A stretch of DNA of 50,031 nt from Nitrospira sp. (GTDB lineage: Bacteria; Nitrospirota; Nitrospiria; Nitrospirales; Nitrospiraceae), in NCBI GenBank assembly GCA_029879905.1, contig JAOUPN010000002.1:1-50031 (forward strand), given 5' to 3'. The position numbers and the translations under genes are program-made. Below, piece after piece: positions 9,239 to 18,900 of the stretch. The notes beneath the pieces were generated by a model. That model was not told the DNA's origin. It worked only from the letters and a program-made list of their open reading frames with translations, and did not search any database. Numbering within the stretch: the stretch's first letter is position 1; the number at the start of each line of letters is the position of its first letter.

Positions 9239-9643
9239 TTAAGAAAGGCTGGGGTGTGGTAGGCGTGGGCCTTGAAGGTGTTTGAAAAATGCGAGGAACA
9301 GCAAGTGATGCAAGTCGAAGACCTCAGGGGGTGCCGAGGTTGAGGCATAGTTCAGACTATAACACCGTTGAACGAGTCCCTCATGGTCGAGTTGATCGAT
9401 GAGCGTTGAGCAAGCATCGCAGGCCGTCCACCCTGAGGAAAAGTATTCGGCTTTGCCGTAAACAGGGTCTAGGTCGTCGGGGCCGACACAGGGGAGGTCA
9501 TCCTTGAGCGAGATCGGCGTATCCGGAACGATTTCTCGGTCGGTCGTGAGATAAAACGGTTCGGTGGGATAGAGACTTGCGACCGGTCGGGTGTTGCAAA
9601 AATCGCAGACCGGAGCCACTGTTTGCAAATGGTCTTGTGACAT
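9239..9643 (-). CDS. Hypothetical protein with two CxxC motifs
   Basis: This 134-residue protein has CDFC near residue 13 and CDAC near residue 74, a spacing that could bind one zinc ion. No known domain is recognised. Codon usage resembles neighbouring genes. The start at ATG 9643 has no strong ribosome site; AAGG lies about 20 bases upstream. It follows the 9713-10156 gene at a 69-base gap and could be co-transcribed with it. Confidence 0.7.
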   Translation of the reverse strand: MSQDHLQTVAPVCDFCNTRPVASLYPTEPFYLTTDREIVPDTPISLKDDLPCVGPDDLDPVYGKAEYFSSGWTACDACSTLIDQLDHEGLVQRCYSLNYASTSAPPEVFDLHHLLFLAFFKHLQGPRLPHPSLS

Positions 9644-9712
9644 ACTGGTATTTTCCGTAAGGCCTCTCTTTCCTGCAATCCACCATTCGAGGGGGAGAGG
9701 ACGGCCATTAAT

Positions 9713-10156
9713 CTAATCCGGTTGTTTTCCCTCATGCCATCGGTACTTCAAGACACCTGAATAGACTTTCCCCACGTTGATGGCATGTTCTCCGAGTCGG
9801 CGGGCGACTTGATTGCGGTGTTGCTGCCAAGAGAGAAAGGCCGCACCATCCATGGGTTTGCCGCCTGACTCGGCATTGGCCTTTTGCCACTGAAGCCGTT
9901 TCAGCATGATTTGCCGTGCTTCGTCCAATGAACAGTTCAGCATGTCGGCTTCTTTTTGGGCAAGCCGATCAAAGTCATCTAGTCCCACAGGCCAAGGTCG
10001 TCCGGCTCGGTAGATCTTTGCCACTTGTCCCAAGGGCATACGTACAAGCTGGCTGATATATTCCTCTGTCGCGGAGTACGGACCTTCAGGTTCAGGGATC
10101 GGCCCGGAAGTTCTCCATCGGTGAATAAGGGAGAAAGGGAAGACAGTCCAGCGCAT
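9713..10156 (-). CDS. Hypothetical protein
   Basis: I do not recognise this 147-residue protein. AAGGAG lies seven to eight bases before the ATG at 10156, supporting the start. The sequence is rich in Trp, Arg and Gln with helical stretches (DDFDRLAQKEADMLNCSLDE). There are no membrane segments or signal peptide and only a single cysteine. It is presumed cytoplasmic; function unknown. Confidence 0.7.
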   Translation of the reverse strand: MRWTVFPFSLIHRWRTSGPIPEPEGPYSATEEYISQLVRMPLGQVAKIYRAGRPWPVGLDDFDRLAQKEADMLNCSLDEARQIMLKRLQWQKANAESGGKPMDGAAFLSWQQHRNQVARRLGEHAINVGKVYSGVLKYRWHEGKQPD

Positions 10157-10286
10157 CGTGAGGCTCCTTCTTGTATTACAGGAACACGTCGGTCACGAGC
10201 TGGATCCTACCCTCCAGGTAAGAGGAGTGAACATCCCCCGTTCGGAGGGGCAAACGGGTGTATTTGTGCAAGATGGTACGGAAACG

Positions 10287-10511
10287 AGCCCGTATTATTC
10301 ATGAATACTTCTGCTGCAATCGCCGATCGGCTGCTCGGACGAGCCTGCGGGCTCGGCCATTGGACCTTCGCCGTTCTACATGAGTACGCCTCAGGTCATC
10401 CTGACTCCGTGCCCTGGTCTCACGACGCGGCTTGGCGATTTTGTCCCTCGACGATGCTCGGGACCCTGAGCCTGTCGAACGGGCGACGAGCGGTTATGAA
10501 TAATGCGGGCT
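10287..10511. repeat. 225-bp element bounded by 17-bp imperfect inverted repeats, with an internal REP-like palindrome
   Basis: The left end (AGCCCGTATTATTCATG, 10287-10303) and the reverse complement of the right end (10495-10511) match at 15 of 17 positions. Inside, 10457-10490 contains CCCTGAGCCTGTCGAA, the core of a REP-type palindrome I know from many bacterial genomes. No transposase is encoded. It may be a miniature mobile element or a composite REP unit. The wider gap 10157-10797 shows no supported gene. Confidence 0.5.
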
Positions 10512-10598
10512 AGCCGTATGGAGAACTATAGTCAGGAAGAAATTTCAGGGAAGGAAGATCCCGATGATGAGGAGAGGGGCGTGGCTTGAACCCAAGCT

Positions 10599-10633
10599 TC
10601 AGTCCGCCGGGACGAGATGCCCCGGCGGACTGA
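10599..10633. repeat. Strong hairpin (13-bp stem)
   Basis: TCAGTCCGCCGGG and CCCGGCGGACTGA flank an 8-9 base loop. No U-tract follows on either strand, so it is not a classical terminator. It lies about 165 bases downstream of the small membrane protein gene on the minus strand. Confidence 0.6.
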
Positions 10634-10797
10634 ACTCCTTATGGTGTGGCCTATTGCGATGTCCCGCCGGATGGTTGAGCCTGCAACTCCACGCGCGAGA
10701 GAAAGTCGGCAGGCTCGTCATAAACAATCGCCGTACTGTGTATGTATAGCGAACACGGTCCATCCGTCAGTATCTATGTACATTCACCTGCCACACA

Positions 10798-10932
10798 CTA
10801 TTTCTTTTGATCGTAAGCTGCTCGCAAATCCGTATTTGTCGGTGCGGTGTTTTTGACCGTCGAAAGGGTGAACACCGCCACGATGAACAACGCCACAAAA
10901 ATCGCTCCTACATACAACCAGACCTTATCCAT
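10798..10932 (-). CDS. Small single-pass membrane protein (44 aa)
   Basis: This short gene begins MDKVWLYVGAIFVALFIVAV and ends AAYDQKK. AGGAGG lies five bases before the ATG at 10932, an excellent ribosome site. Residues 5-24 are one transmembrane helix, followed by a short polar tail. It is probably an inner-membrane small protein; a regulatory or complex-stabilising role is typical of this class but unproven. It has no obvious operon partner. Confidence 0.75.
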   Translation of the reverse strand: MDKVWLYVGAIFVALFIVAVFTLSTVKNTAPTNTDLRAAYDQKK

Positions 10933-11261
10933 GGCATCCTCCTGGGTTGAAGGTTGTGTTGCCGTTGGGCCTATGTTGATTCAGGATGCGTGCGCGGACT
11001 TCTCGCTGCATGAAAAGCCGGCTCTCGCGCGTGCGGTGTGTTGTCAGGGCCGGGCGATGACCAGCCAAGGAGTCCGTTGTTTAAACGGTATAATTTTAAT
11101 ATGGAAAAGTAATCAGTCAAGACAGGTATTATAGCTAGGTTAAAATACGTGTGGAAAAAGGCGACAGGTGTGAGGCTGTAGTAAATCGTGAGGCTAGGAA
11201 GGAAGGGAAGTGTCTCAGTTGTACGGGCGATATGTATCTCGATACGACCGCACTCCGCTAT
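10933..11261. other. Intergenic region with AT-rich promoter-like patch
   Basis: No gene is supported. Bases 11083-11150 are strongly AT-rich within GC-rich surroundings. On the minus strand they include a TTGAC -35-like box and several -10-like hexamers, a plausible promoter region for the 44-residue membrane protein, though no exact pair with 17-base spacing stands out. Confidence 0.35.
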
Positions 11262-11723
11262 TCAATCGCTTGGTGGTTCAAAGTGGCCAGATGGACGTTG
11301 TTGCCAGGAAACTGCGCTCCGGCGGGACTGTTTCACGAGGCTGCGAAGGCTGACCTCTGCTGTACGTAAAACCTTCGGATCATCGGCTTCCATCAGTGTC
11401 GTGAGCAGTACATACAGCGAGCGATTCAGCCGTGATCCGGTGAGGATGCGAACCGTCACGGGATCGGATTGGGATGTGTCAAAATCTTCCAGTTGCTCGG
11501 AGTCCGTAAACAAATAGGTGAAGGACTGAGGGCTATCAAACAGCCATGCCGGAGGAATACGGAGGGCTGCAGCGATGACTTGAAGGGTCGTTACCGAGGG
11601 GTCGACCTGATCTTCTTCGATTTGTTCGAGTTGGTCGATCGAAAGGCCGGAAAGGTCTGATACGGACTCAAGGGATTGTTTTTGGAAAAGCCTCCAGGCT
11701 TGGATCATGGGGCCGATCGACAT
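11262..11723 (-). CDS. XRE-family helix-turn-helix regulator
   Basis: The protein has about 153 residues from ATG 11723 (MSIGPMIQAWRLFQKQ). Residues 5-60 form a lambda-repressor-like HTH (SLESVSDLSGLSIDQLEQIE, then VTTLQVIAAALRIPPAWLF). The C-terminal 90 residues have no recognised domain and may bind an effector or dimerise. It diverges from the coiled-coil gene at 11910 across an AT-rich 186-base gap, the likely site of autoregulation. The in-frame extension to 11759 is less likely. Confidence 0.8.
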   Translation of the reverse strand: MSIGPMIQAWRLFQKQSLESVSDLSGLSIDQLEQIEEDQVDPSVTTLQVIAAALRIPPAWLFDSPQSFTYLFTDSEQLEDFDTSQSDPVTVRILTGSRLNRSLYVLLTTLMEADDPKVLRTAEVSLRSLVKQSRRSAVSWQQRPSGHFEPPSD

Positions 11724-11909
11724 GGTGCGATGATACAACGATAGGGGGAGGAGTCGCAATGTTCCTGGGGGTTAATTCAGAATAGGTAAATTAAATCAAT
11801 ATGTTATGCGATAAATTCCTAACTGGAAGATGATGCGAAAATCGGGTACACTATGCGCTTATTCGTTAGTTAGATGGAAGACGCCTGTGCATGAAGGAGG
11901 GGTGGGATC

Positions 11910-12251
11910 ATGTTGGGAACTGATATTCGCGGCATTATAGCCGAAGAAGAGGAAGTGCAGCGTCGGCAGGATGCCCTGAAATCACTCATGACCATGCGGG
12001 CCAAGAAATTGCGGGAGTCGTTGGATCAGCGCATCAAGCGAGCCAGAAGCGGTGGTGACTGGACCATGCTGTCAAAAGCCGAATGTGCGGATCTGCATAA
12101 ACAGGAAAAAGCGCATCTGAAGTCTCAGCTGGAACAATTGCGGTTCGAGCAAAACCGGACAAAGGGAAAGCTAACGGCGCTGAAACGGGCAAAGGCCAGA
12201 GCGCAACGAATCCGTGCGGCTGAGGCGGAGGCCGAACGCAGGCGGCGGTAA
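11910..12251 (+). CDS. Hypothetical charged coiled-coil protein
   Basis: This 113-residue protein is almost entirely helical and charged. A stretch at about 60-110 (LHKQEKAHLKSQLEQLRFEQ, then an Arg/Ala-rich tail) has heptad hydrophobics typical of a coiled coil. A clear ribosome site (AAGGAGG) precedes the ATG. No enzymatic motif is present. The basic tail could bind nucleic acid. Function unknown. Confidence 0.7.
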   Translation: MLGTDIRGIIAEEEEVQRRQDALKSLMTMRAKKLRESLDQRIKRARSGGDWTMLSKAECADLHKQEKAHLKSQLEQLRFEQNRTKGKLTALKRAKARAQRIRAAEAEAERRRR

Positions 12252-12308
12252 TCCTGGTGATGTTCCGCTCGTACCGAACAGGCCGTATCCGGTAATTTCG
12301 AATGACAG

Positions 12309-13121
12309 GTGGGTATCGCGAATCCGCTTCATGTTCTGACACGTCGGCAGATCGCGCTGATCTCGGGTCTCTTGAAGGAGAAAAGAATTCGGGATCAGGA
12401 AGGTACCTTCATACTTGAAGGCGCCAAGTTTTGTTGTGATCTTATCCGCTCCAATCCCCAAGCCATTCGTAGTCTTATTCTCTCCCCACGGTACTTACGG
12501 CAAGAAGACAGCATAAGACGGGAGGCCCGGCTCAAGCTAGCGGCTCGTCAGTTTTCATGTTCGGATGCGTTGTTTGAGAAGCTGTCTGATGTCGAGACCC
12601 ATCAAGGAGTACTGGCCGTCGTCCGAATACCGCAGTGGGAGGAAGATCGTCTTCTTGGGCAAGCACGAGTGTTGGGAGTCTACGGCGATAGGCTGAGAGA
12701 TCCTTCAAACGTCGGTGTGATCGTACGGACGGCTGCAGCCTTGAATTTGACCGGAGTCTGGTTGAGTGCCGATTCGGCAGATGCCTATGCCCCGAAGGCA
12801 GTTCGTGCGTCGGCGGGGGCCGTGTCGGGGTTTCCAATTTTTCGAGGCGCTCCCGCGCAGGTGTTTGCAAAATATGATTGTGCGCTCTACGCGGCGGTGG
12901 TGCCTGCTCCCGAGAGCGTCTCGCTCAGAAACATTCAGAACATTCCTCGCCGCCTTGTGTTAGCGGTCGGTAACGAGGGCGAGGGGTTGTCCGATGATGT
13001 CATCGCCCTTTCTACGGTTCAGTATGCTATCCCTCTGTCCAACGATGTCGAATCGCTGAATGTTGCGGCGACAGCGGCGATCTCGATGTTTCACATGAAG
13101 GGTCTTCCCACAGAGTCCTGA
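12309..13121 (+). CDS. SPOUT (TrmH/SpoU) RNA 2'-O-ribose methyltransferase
   Basis: This 270-residue protein has a GTG start. An N-terminal RNA-binding (SpoU substrate-binding) domain covers residues 1-105. The trefoil-knot SPOUT domain shows motif 1 DRLRDPSNVGVIVRTA, motif 2 VGNEGEGLS and motif 3 IPLSNDVESLNVAATAAI. These bind S-adenosylmethionine and catalyse 2'-O-methylation of rRNA or tRNA. The arrangement is that of RlmB/TsnR-type enzymes rather than tRNA-specific TrmH, but the target nucleotide cannot be read from sequence. It is a cytoplasmic stand-alone gene. Confidence 0.92.
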   Translation: MGIANPLHVLTRRQIALISGLLKEKRIRDQEGTFILEGAKFCCDLIRSNPQAIRSLILSPRYLRQEDSIRREARLKLAARQFSCSDALFEKLSDVETHQGVLAVVRIPQWEEDRLLGQARVLGVYGDRLRDPSNVGVIVRTAAALNLTGVWLSADSADAYAPKAVRASAGAVSGFPIFRGAPAQVFAKYDCALYAAVVPAPESVSLRNIQNIPRRLVLAVGNEGEGLSDDVIALSTVQYAIPLSNDVESLNVAATAAISMFHMKGLPTES

Positions 13122-13310
13122 CTTCTTAACGGGCATTGCCTCGTTCGTAGAGTGATCGCTGAATGTTGGGATGAATCGGATGGCGAAGCGGGCATGTCGG
13201 GCGTCCAAGTGCGGCCTTATGGCGTACGGCTATTTTGTCGAAACAGTTCGACTGCAATCGCCAGGCAATGGTGGTTTTCTGGAAAGATGGAGGAAGGAAT
13301 TCCGATAACG

Positions 13311-13339
13311 TTGAAATGAGGATAGGATTACCCTATAGT
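13311..13339 (+). promoter_or_regulatory. Sigma70-type promoter of the metal-efflux operon
   Basis: TTGAAA (13311-13316) and TATAGT (13334-13339) are separated by exactly 17 bases. Initiation near 13346 would give a leader of about 77 bases before the TolC-like gene. I see no MerR-type or CueR-type dyad stretched to 19-20 bases. Confidence 0.6.
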
Positions 13340-13422
13340 GAGCAGGTGCAAGATCTGTCAACGCTGTATCTGATTCGTCGCAACCCTCTCATCGGGCGGC
13401 CGGTTGTCTGCGCCCGTCTACA

Positions 13423-14703
13423 ATGACAATGCAATTATCTGTTCTGCTTACATGTGGTGTGAGCCTTGGCGTATTGAGCTTCGGGTGGGCTCCGTCGGTT
13501 GTATTCGCTGAGTCGAGTGAAGGCTATACGCTGGATGCCATCGTCGACCTGGCTTTGGAAAATAATCCTTTAGTGGGTACCGCCGAAGGACAAATCGAGC
13601 ATCAGCGCGGTCAACAAGTGACGGCAGGCGCCTACCCGAATCCGACGGTGACCGGCTATGGGGGGTACGGCAAGTTGCAAGATGCCGTGGGTGGTGCCGG
13701 TGGATTTTCAACCCGCCAGTCATTGAGCGAATACAACATCATCCTAGGACAGCCGGTCGAGTGGCCGACGATGCGTGCGGCACGTCAACGTGTGGCGGAT
13801 CTTGGGCTGGCGACGGCGAATGCCGGGCTTCTTGAAACGCAACTGAATTTGCGGTCTCAGGTCAAAGTGGCGTTTTATGGTTTACTATTGGCCCAGCAGG
13901 GCGCCGTACTTGCCAGGCAGAATCTTGATATTGTCGAGGAGGTCGGTCGCATCGTGAGGGCGCGGGTGAAGTCGGGTGAAGCTCCGCAATTTGAGCTCAT
14001 CAAGGCGGATGTTGAGGTGATGAAAGCCAGACAGCTGGTTGTTCGTGCGGAGAACGCTGTCAGGATCAGGCGTGTGGCAATGGATACACTGACCGGCGGG
14101 GCACTTGGCCCGGTGTATGCTGTGAAGGGCGAGTTCCGAACCTTTCCACCTGATTTGCAAATCGAAGGGTTGATGGCCCGTATGATGGAACGGCATCCGG
14201 CCATTCAACGGTATCTGCGATCGGTGGAACAATCGGATTGGAAGGTGGAGTTTGAACGTCAATTACGCGTTCCTACCGTGACCGTGAACGGCGGTGTGTG
14301 GCGTGAGCTCGGGCGAGAAGCCTTTCAAGCCGGTTTGTCAGTGCCGTTGCCGCTTTGGTATCGTCGTGAAGGTGAAATCGCGTCATCCTTGGGCACGAAG
14401 CGTCGAAATGAGGCGGAATTGCTTCGTACGCGCAATGATCTGGCCAGAGCCGTCCATCAACATTATCAGGATGTCAGCACGACGGCCGAGCTGATCGAGG
14501 TCTTCGACAAAGGGCTCTTGAAACAAGCGCAGGAAGCGTTGAGATTGGCGCAGTTCAGTTTCCAGCATGGCGCGTCAAGCCTATTGGAAGTGTTGGATGC
14601 TCAACGTGTGCAGAGGCAAATTCAATTAGATTATGCCGAGGCGAGGCATGACTTGTCGGTCTCGCTTACTCGGCTTGAGCAGGCGGTGGGTGGAACGTTA
14701 TGA
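13423..14703 (+). CDS. TolC-family outer-membrane efflux channel (CusC/CzcC-like)
   Basis: This 426-residue protein has a signal peptide (about residues 1-29, ending VVFAES). Two repeated outer-membrane efflux domains follow, with long helices and coiled-coil stretches (LDIVEEVGRIVRARVKSGEA; LRLAQFSFQHGASSLLEVLD). It should form the trimeric outer-membrane duct of an RND tripartite pump. It lacks an N-terminal lipobox, unlike CusC. The next gene starts inside its stop codon (ATGA). No ribosome site is visible before ATG 13423. Confidence 0.9.
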   Translation: MTMQLSVLLTCGVSLGVLSFGWAPSVVFAESSEGYTLDAIVDLALENNPLVGTAEGQIEHQRGQQVTAGAYPNPTVTGYGGYGKLQDAVGGAGGFSTRQSLSEYNIILGQPVEWPTMRAARQRVADLGLATANAGLLETQLNLRSQVKVAFYGLLLAQQGAVLARQNLDIVEEVGRIVRARVKSGEAPQFELIKADVEVMKARQLVVRAENAVRIRRVAMDTLTGGALGPVYAVKGEFRTFPPDLQIEGLMARMMERHPAIQRYLRSVEQSDWKVEFERQLRVPTVTVNGGVWRELGREAFQAGLSVPLPLWYRREGEIASSLGTKRRNEAELLRTRNDLARAVHQHYQDVSTTAELIEVFDKGLLKQAQEALRLAQFSFQHGASSLLEVLDAQRVQRQIQLDYAEARHDLSVSLTRLEQAVGGTL

Positions 14704-15947
14704 AGGATGAAGTGCGTACACATATGAGTCATCTGACTCAGAGGTCCATTCCTGAGAGAGGGTGGACCGCATCAATCCATGGCCTGATCTGCGGCATACT
14801 GTTTGGACTGACCTTGATCGTGTCCGGTTGTGATGGCACTCCCAACGATGTGGCGGCCAACAAATCGGATGAGGTAGAGAGTCCTTCAGGGTTAGTCACG
14901 CTGCCGGAGGAAGAATCTTCTCGCGTCGGACTGGTTGTGCAGCCGGTCACACGGAGTGAGTTTCGAACGCATCGTGATTTTCCCGGTATCGTACAGCCGA
15001 ATCAACGGAATGTGATTGAAATTACGACTCTCGTTCGAGGTCGAGTAGTTGAGGTCTATGCGGACCTGGGTCAGCAGGTCAAGGCTAATGCTACCTTGGC
15101 CATTTTGTATAGCAGCGAACTCGGGCTGGCTCAGTCCGCCTATCTCAAGGCTCGTGCGAAATTGAATGTCGCGGAACAATCGTATTCCAGGGCCAAGTTC
15201 CTCCTGGAAGAGAAGGTGATCGGCGAGGCAGAAGCACAGCGGAGGCAAGCCGAGCTGTTAAGTATTCAGGCTGAGGCTAATGAGGCGCGTGATCGTCTGA
15301 AGCTCTTGGGCATGAACCCCGAAGAGTTTCGTCGCCTTGAAGAAAGCCGGGAGATCAGATCCGTCGTGCAGATCGTGGCACCCTTTGCGGGGCGCGTCAT
15401 CGAACGTAAATTGACGCGTGGTGAAGTCGTTGAGACCACGGAAAATTTATTTGTGATTGCGGATCTCTCCGAGGTGTGGGTGTTGGCGAATATTCCTGAG
15501 AAGGATATTCCCTTTGTGCATACGCTGCAGACATCAGGCGGCACACATGCGGATGTACACCTCAATGCCTATCCGGATGAGACGTTCAAAGGCCGGATTA
15601 CCTATGTGGGGGATGTGCTCGACCCGTCGACCCGTACCATGCAGCTTCGCCTTGAGCTTCCGAACACCGATGGACGGTTGAAACCTGAAATGTTTGCGTC
15701 GGTTCGTCTGTATTCCAAGTCGCAGGACGCCCGATTGGCCGTGCCGGAAGCCGCGTTACAGCGTGATCAAGGCCGAACCTTTGTCTTTGTGCAGCAGAAT
15801 GCGAATGAATATGAAGTTCGTGAAGTCGAAGTCGGAGAATCCAACGGAACGCTGACTTCGATTATCGCCGGTCTCCATGAAGGAGAGCCGGTTGTCACTC
15901 ATGGAGCCTTTGTCTTGAAGTCAGAGTTGCTCAAGAAACAGGTCTGA
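14700..15947 (+). CDS. Periplasmic adaptor (membrane fusion protein) of metal RND pump
   Basis: The protein has 415 residues. An N-terminal hydrophobic segment ends in a lipobox-like LIVSGC, so it is probably an inner-membrane lipoprotein. It contains a lipoyl/barrel-sandwich half (GRVVEVYADLGQQVKANATL), a helical hairpin (about 140-205), the second lipoyl half (APFAGRVIERKLTRGEVVET) and a beta-barrel/membrane-proximal domain. This is the CusB/CzcB layout. It lacks the Met-rich N-terminus by which CusB binds Cu(I)/Ag(I). It overlaps the TolC-like gene by four bases and the pump gene by one. Confidence 0.9.
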   Translation: MKDEVRTHMSHLTQRSIPERGWTASIHGLICGILFGLTLIVSGCDGTPNDVAANKSDEVESPSGLVTLPEEESSRVGLVVQPVTRSEFRTHRDFPGIVQPNQRNVIEITTLVRGRVVEVYADLGQQVKANATLAILYSSELGLAQSAYLKARAKLNVAEQSYSRAKFLLEEKVIGEAEAQRRQAELLSIQAEANEARDRLKLLGMNPEEFRRLEESREIRSVVQIVAPFAGRVIERKLTRGEVVETTENLFVIADLSEVWVLANIPEKDIPFVHTLQTSGGTHADVHLNAYPDETFKGRITYVGDVLDPSTRTMQLRLELPNTDGRLKPEMFASVRLYSKSQDARLAVPEAALQRDQGRTFVFVQQNANEYEVREVEVGESNGTLTSIIAGLHEGEPVVTHGAFVLKSELLKKQV

Positions 15948-18900
15948 TGGTCTCTCGCCTCCTCGATATTTCACTCCGCCAACGTATGCTGATTGTGATC
16001 CTTGCGCTCATTATCGGGGGCGGAGGGCTCTATGCGTTCAGAACGATTCCGATCGACGCCTTTCCTGATGTGACGAGCGTGCTGGTGCAGGTTGTGACCA
16101 AGGCGCCGGGCCTTTCTCCGGCCGAAGTCGAGCGTCTGGTGACCTATCCAATCGAATTGCAGCTGACGGGTGTCCCTTCTTTGACGGAAATGCGTTCCCT
16201 GACCAAGGTCGGTCTCTCGCTTGTTACGATTGTCTTCGACGATTCGATGGACATTAACCTTGCGCGTCAGCTGGTTCTTGAACGACTGCTCGAAGTGGAA
16301 GAACTACTCCCTCCAGGGGCCGAACCGATGCTGGTGCCGAACAGTACGGGACTCGGAGAGGTATTCCAGTATTACCTGGATGGGCCACGGGGTTCCGTGC
16401 TGAATGAGGCTGAGGATCAACGACGATTGATCGACGAACGGACTCTTCAGGACTGGGTCATCCGTCCCTTGCTGAAGGGAACGCCCGAGGTGATCGACGT
16501 CAATTCCATGGGAGGATATGTCAAACAGTATCAGGTCCTCATCGAACCGGCCATGCTCCGCAAGTACGACTTGACGCTGCGCGAGGTGTATGACGCAGTG
16601 GGCAGTAACAACGCCAACGCCGGCGGCAATATTTTGGAAAAGCATGCAGAAAAGTACATCGTGCGCGGACGTGGCCTGATCGGCTCTCTTGAGGATATCG
16701 AGAACATCGTCGTGAAAGAAGTCGGAGGGACCCCGGTCTTCGTAGGTGATGTGGCCCAGGTGCTTGTCGGCCATGCCGTACGACATGGCGCGACACTATT
16801 AAACGGCGAGCGCGAGGTGGTGAGCGGGATCGTGCTGATGCTGCGGGGCGGAAACGCGCGAGATGTGGTGGAGGGGCTCAAAACTCGCATCAATGAGATT
16901 CACGACAAACATCTTCTGCCTAACGGACTTCGCATCGTCCCGTTTTACGACCGGATTGAGCTGATTACTGCCGCGCTCAATACCGTGTACAAGGCGCTGG
17001 CGGAAGGGGTGGTGTTGGTCGTCGTCGTGCTGTTCCTTTTCCTTGGAAATATTCGAAGCGCCTTGATCGTCGTGGGGACGCTGATCTTGGGTCCGCTGGC
17101 CACGTTCATCGTCATGGGCCAGACCGGTTTGACGGCGAATTTGATGTCATTAGGCGGATTGACCATTGCTATCGGGATGATCGTTGATGGGTCGGTCGTC
17201 GTCGTGGAAAATGTGTACCGCCACCTTTCCGACCACACCACCGCACGTGTCCCAAAACTGCAATTGATCACGAATGCCGTGAAGGAAGTGGGACAACCGG
17301 TTGTCTTCGGTATTCTGATTATCATTCTGGTCTTCCTCCCGTTGCTTTCGCTTGAAGGCATGGAAGGCAAGATGTTCAAGCCTCTTGCTTACACCATCAT
17401 GATCGCCCTATTGGTGTCGCTGGTCTTGTCGCTGACGCTCTCGCCGGTGCTCTGTTCATTGATGCTCAAGCGGGGGACTGAAGAGGACCCATGGATCGTT
17501 CGTGGGGCGAAAAGCATCTATGCTCCCGTTCTGCGATGGGCATTGGGACACAGATTGACCGTGGTTGCGCTGGCTGTCGCTGCACTGGTCGGGAGCCTGA
17601 TGTTGATGCCGTTCTTGGGGAGTGAGTTTATTCCGATCTTGAACGAAGGAACGGTGGCACCGCAAACGATCAGATTACCGAGTGTGTCGCTGCGGGCATC
17701 CATCGATATCGAGCGGCGTGTCCAGCAGGCGTTGCTGGAATTTCCTGAAGTGGAAATGATCGTGTCGAAAATCGGACGGACAGAGTTGGGGAACGACCCC
17801 CAGGAGCCGAACGAAAGCGATCCCGTTGTCCGACTTCGACCGTTGGACGAGTGGAAGACGGCCGACACGATGCCGGAACTGATGCAGAAATTCAGGGAGC
17901 GGTTGTCTCAAGTGTCGGGAGCCACATTCTTGATCAGTCAGCCCATCCAACAGCGGGTCGATGAATTGATTTCAGGCGTGCGTACTGAGGCGACGGTCAA
18001 GCTGTTCGGTGAAGATCTGGAAGTGCTTCGTGATAAGGCCGAGGAGATTGCCGGTGTTTTGGCGACGGTCCGTGGTGTTCGCGACGTCAAGATCGAACAG
18101 CTGTTCGGACAGCCGTATCTGACCATTGATGTGGATCGGAGCAAAATAGCGAGGCATGGGATCAATGTGGCCGATGTGCGGCAGATCATCACCACGGCAA
18201 TCGGAGGGAAATCTGCGACTCGGGTGTACGAGGGACAGCAACGCTTCGATTTGGTTGTACGATTCCCTGAACAGTATCGCAACAGCGTGGAGACGATCAG
18301 TAATATTCTCATGACGGACGGCGCCGGCGCCTTTATTCCCTTGGCGGATCTTGGGACCGTACGAGTGGAAGAGGGACCTGGCCGGATCAGCCGAGAACAG
18401 CTGCAGCGGTATGTTTCGATCGGGTTCAATACGTTGGGGCGTGATATCGGCAGCTTGGTTGCCGAGGCCCAGGAGAAGATCGAGAAGCAAGTCCCGCTTC
18501 CGACGGGTTATACGGTGTCATGGGGGGGATCGTTCGAGAATATGGAACGAGCCATGTCGAGACTGCAGGTCATCGTCCCCATTACGATCGGACTGATCTT
18601 CTTGTTGCTGTACTCGACCTTTAACTCACTGCGTCAGGCCACACTCATTATTCTGAATCTGCCCTTTGCCATGATCGGGGGAGTGGTCGCCCTGTGGTTG
18701 ACGGGAGAATATCTCAGCGTGCCGGCGTCCGTGGGGTTCATCAATTTGTTCGGTGTGGCCGTATTGAATGGAATCGTTCTCGTCTCCTATATGAACAAGC
18801 TTCGCGAAGACGGGTATTCGTTGGATGAGGCCGTTACATCCGGCGCATTGTTGCGGTTACGTCCCGTGCTGATGACGGCGCTGGTGGCGTTGTTGGGCCT

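Noticed and set aside
10025-10513. 162-residue plus-strand ORF
   Set aside because: Overlaps the opposite-strand hypothetical gene and the 225-bp repeat element; no ribosome site or domain.
13235-13426. 63-residue ORF upstream of the efflux operon
   Set aside because: It runs across the promoter and ends at the start codon of the next gene; no ribosome site.
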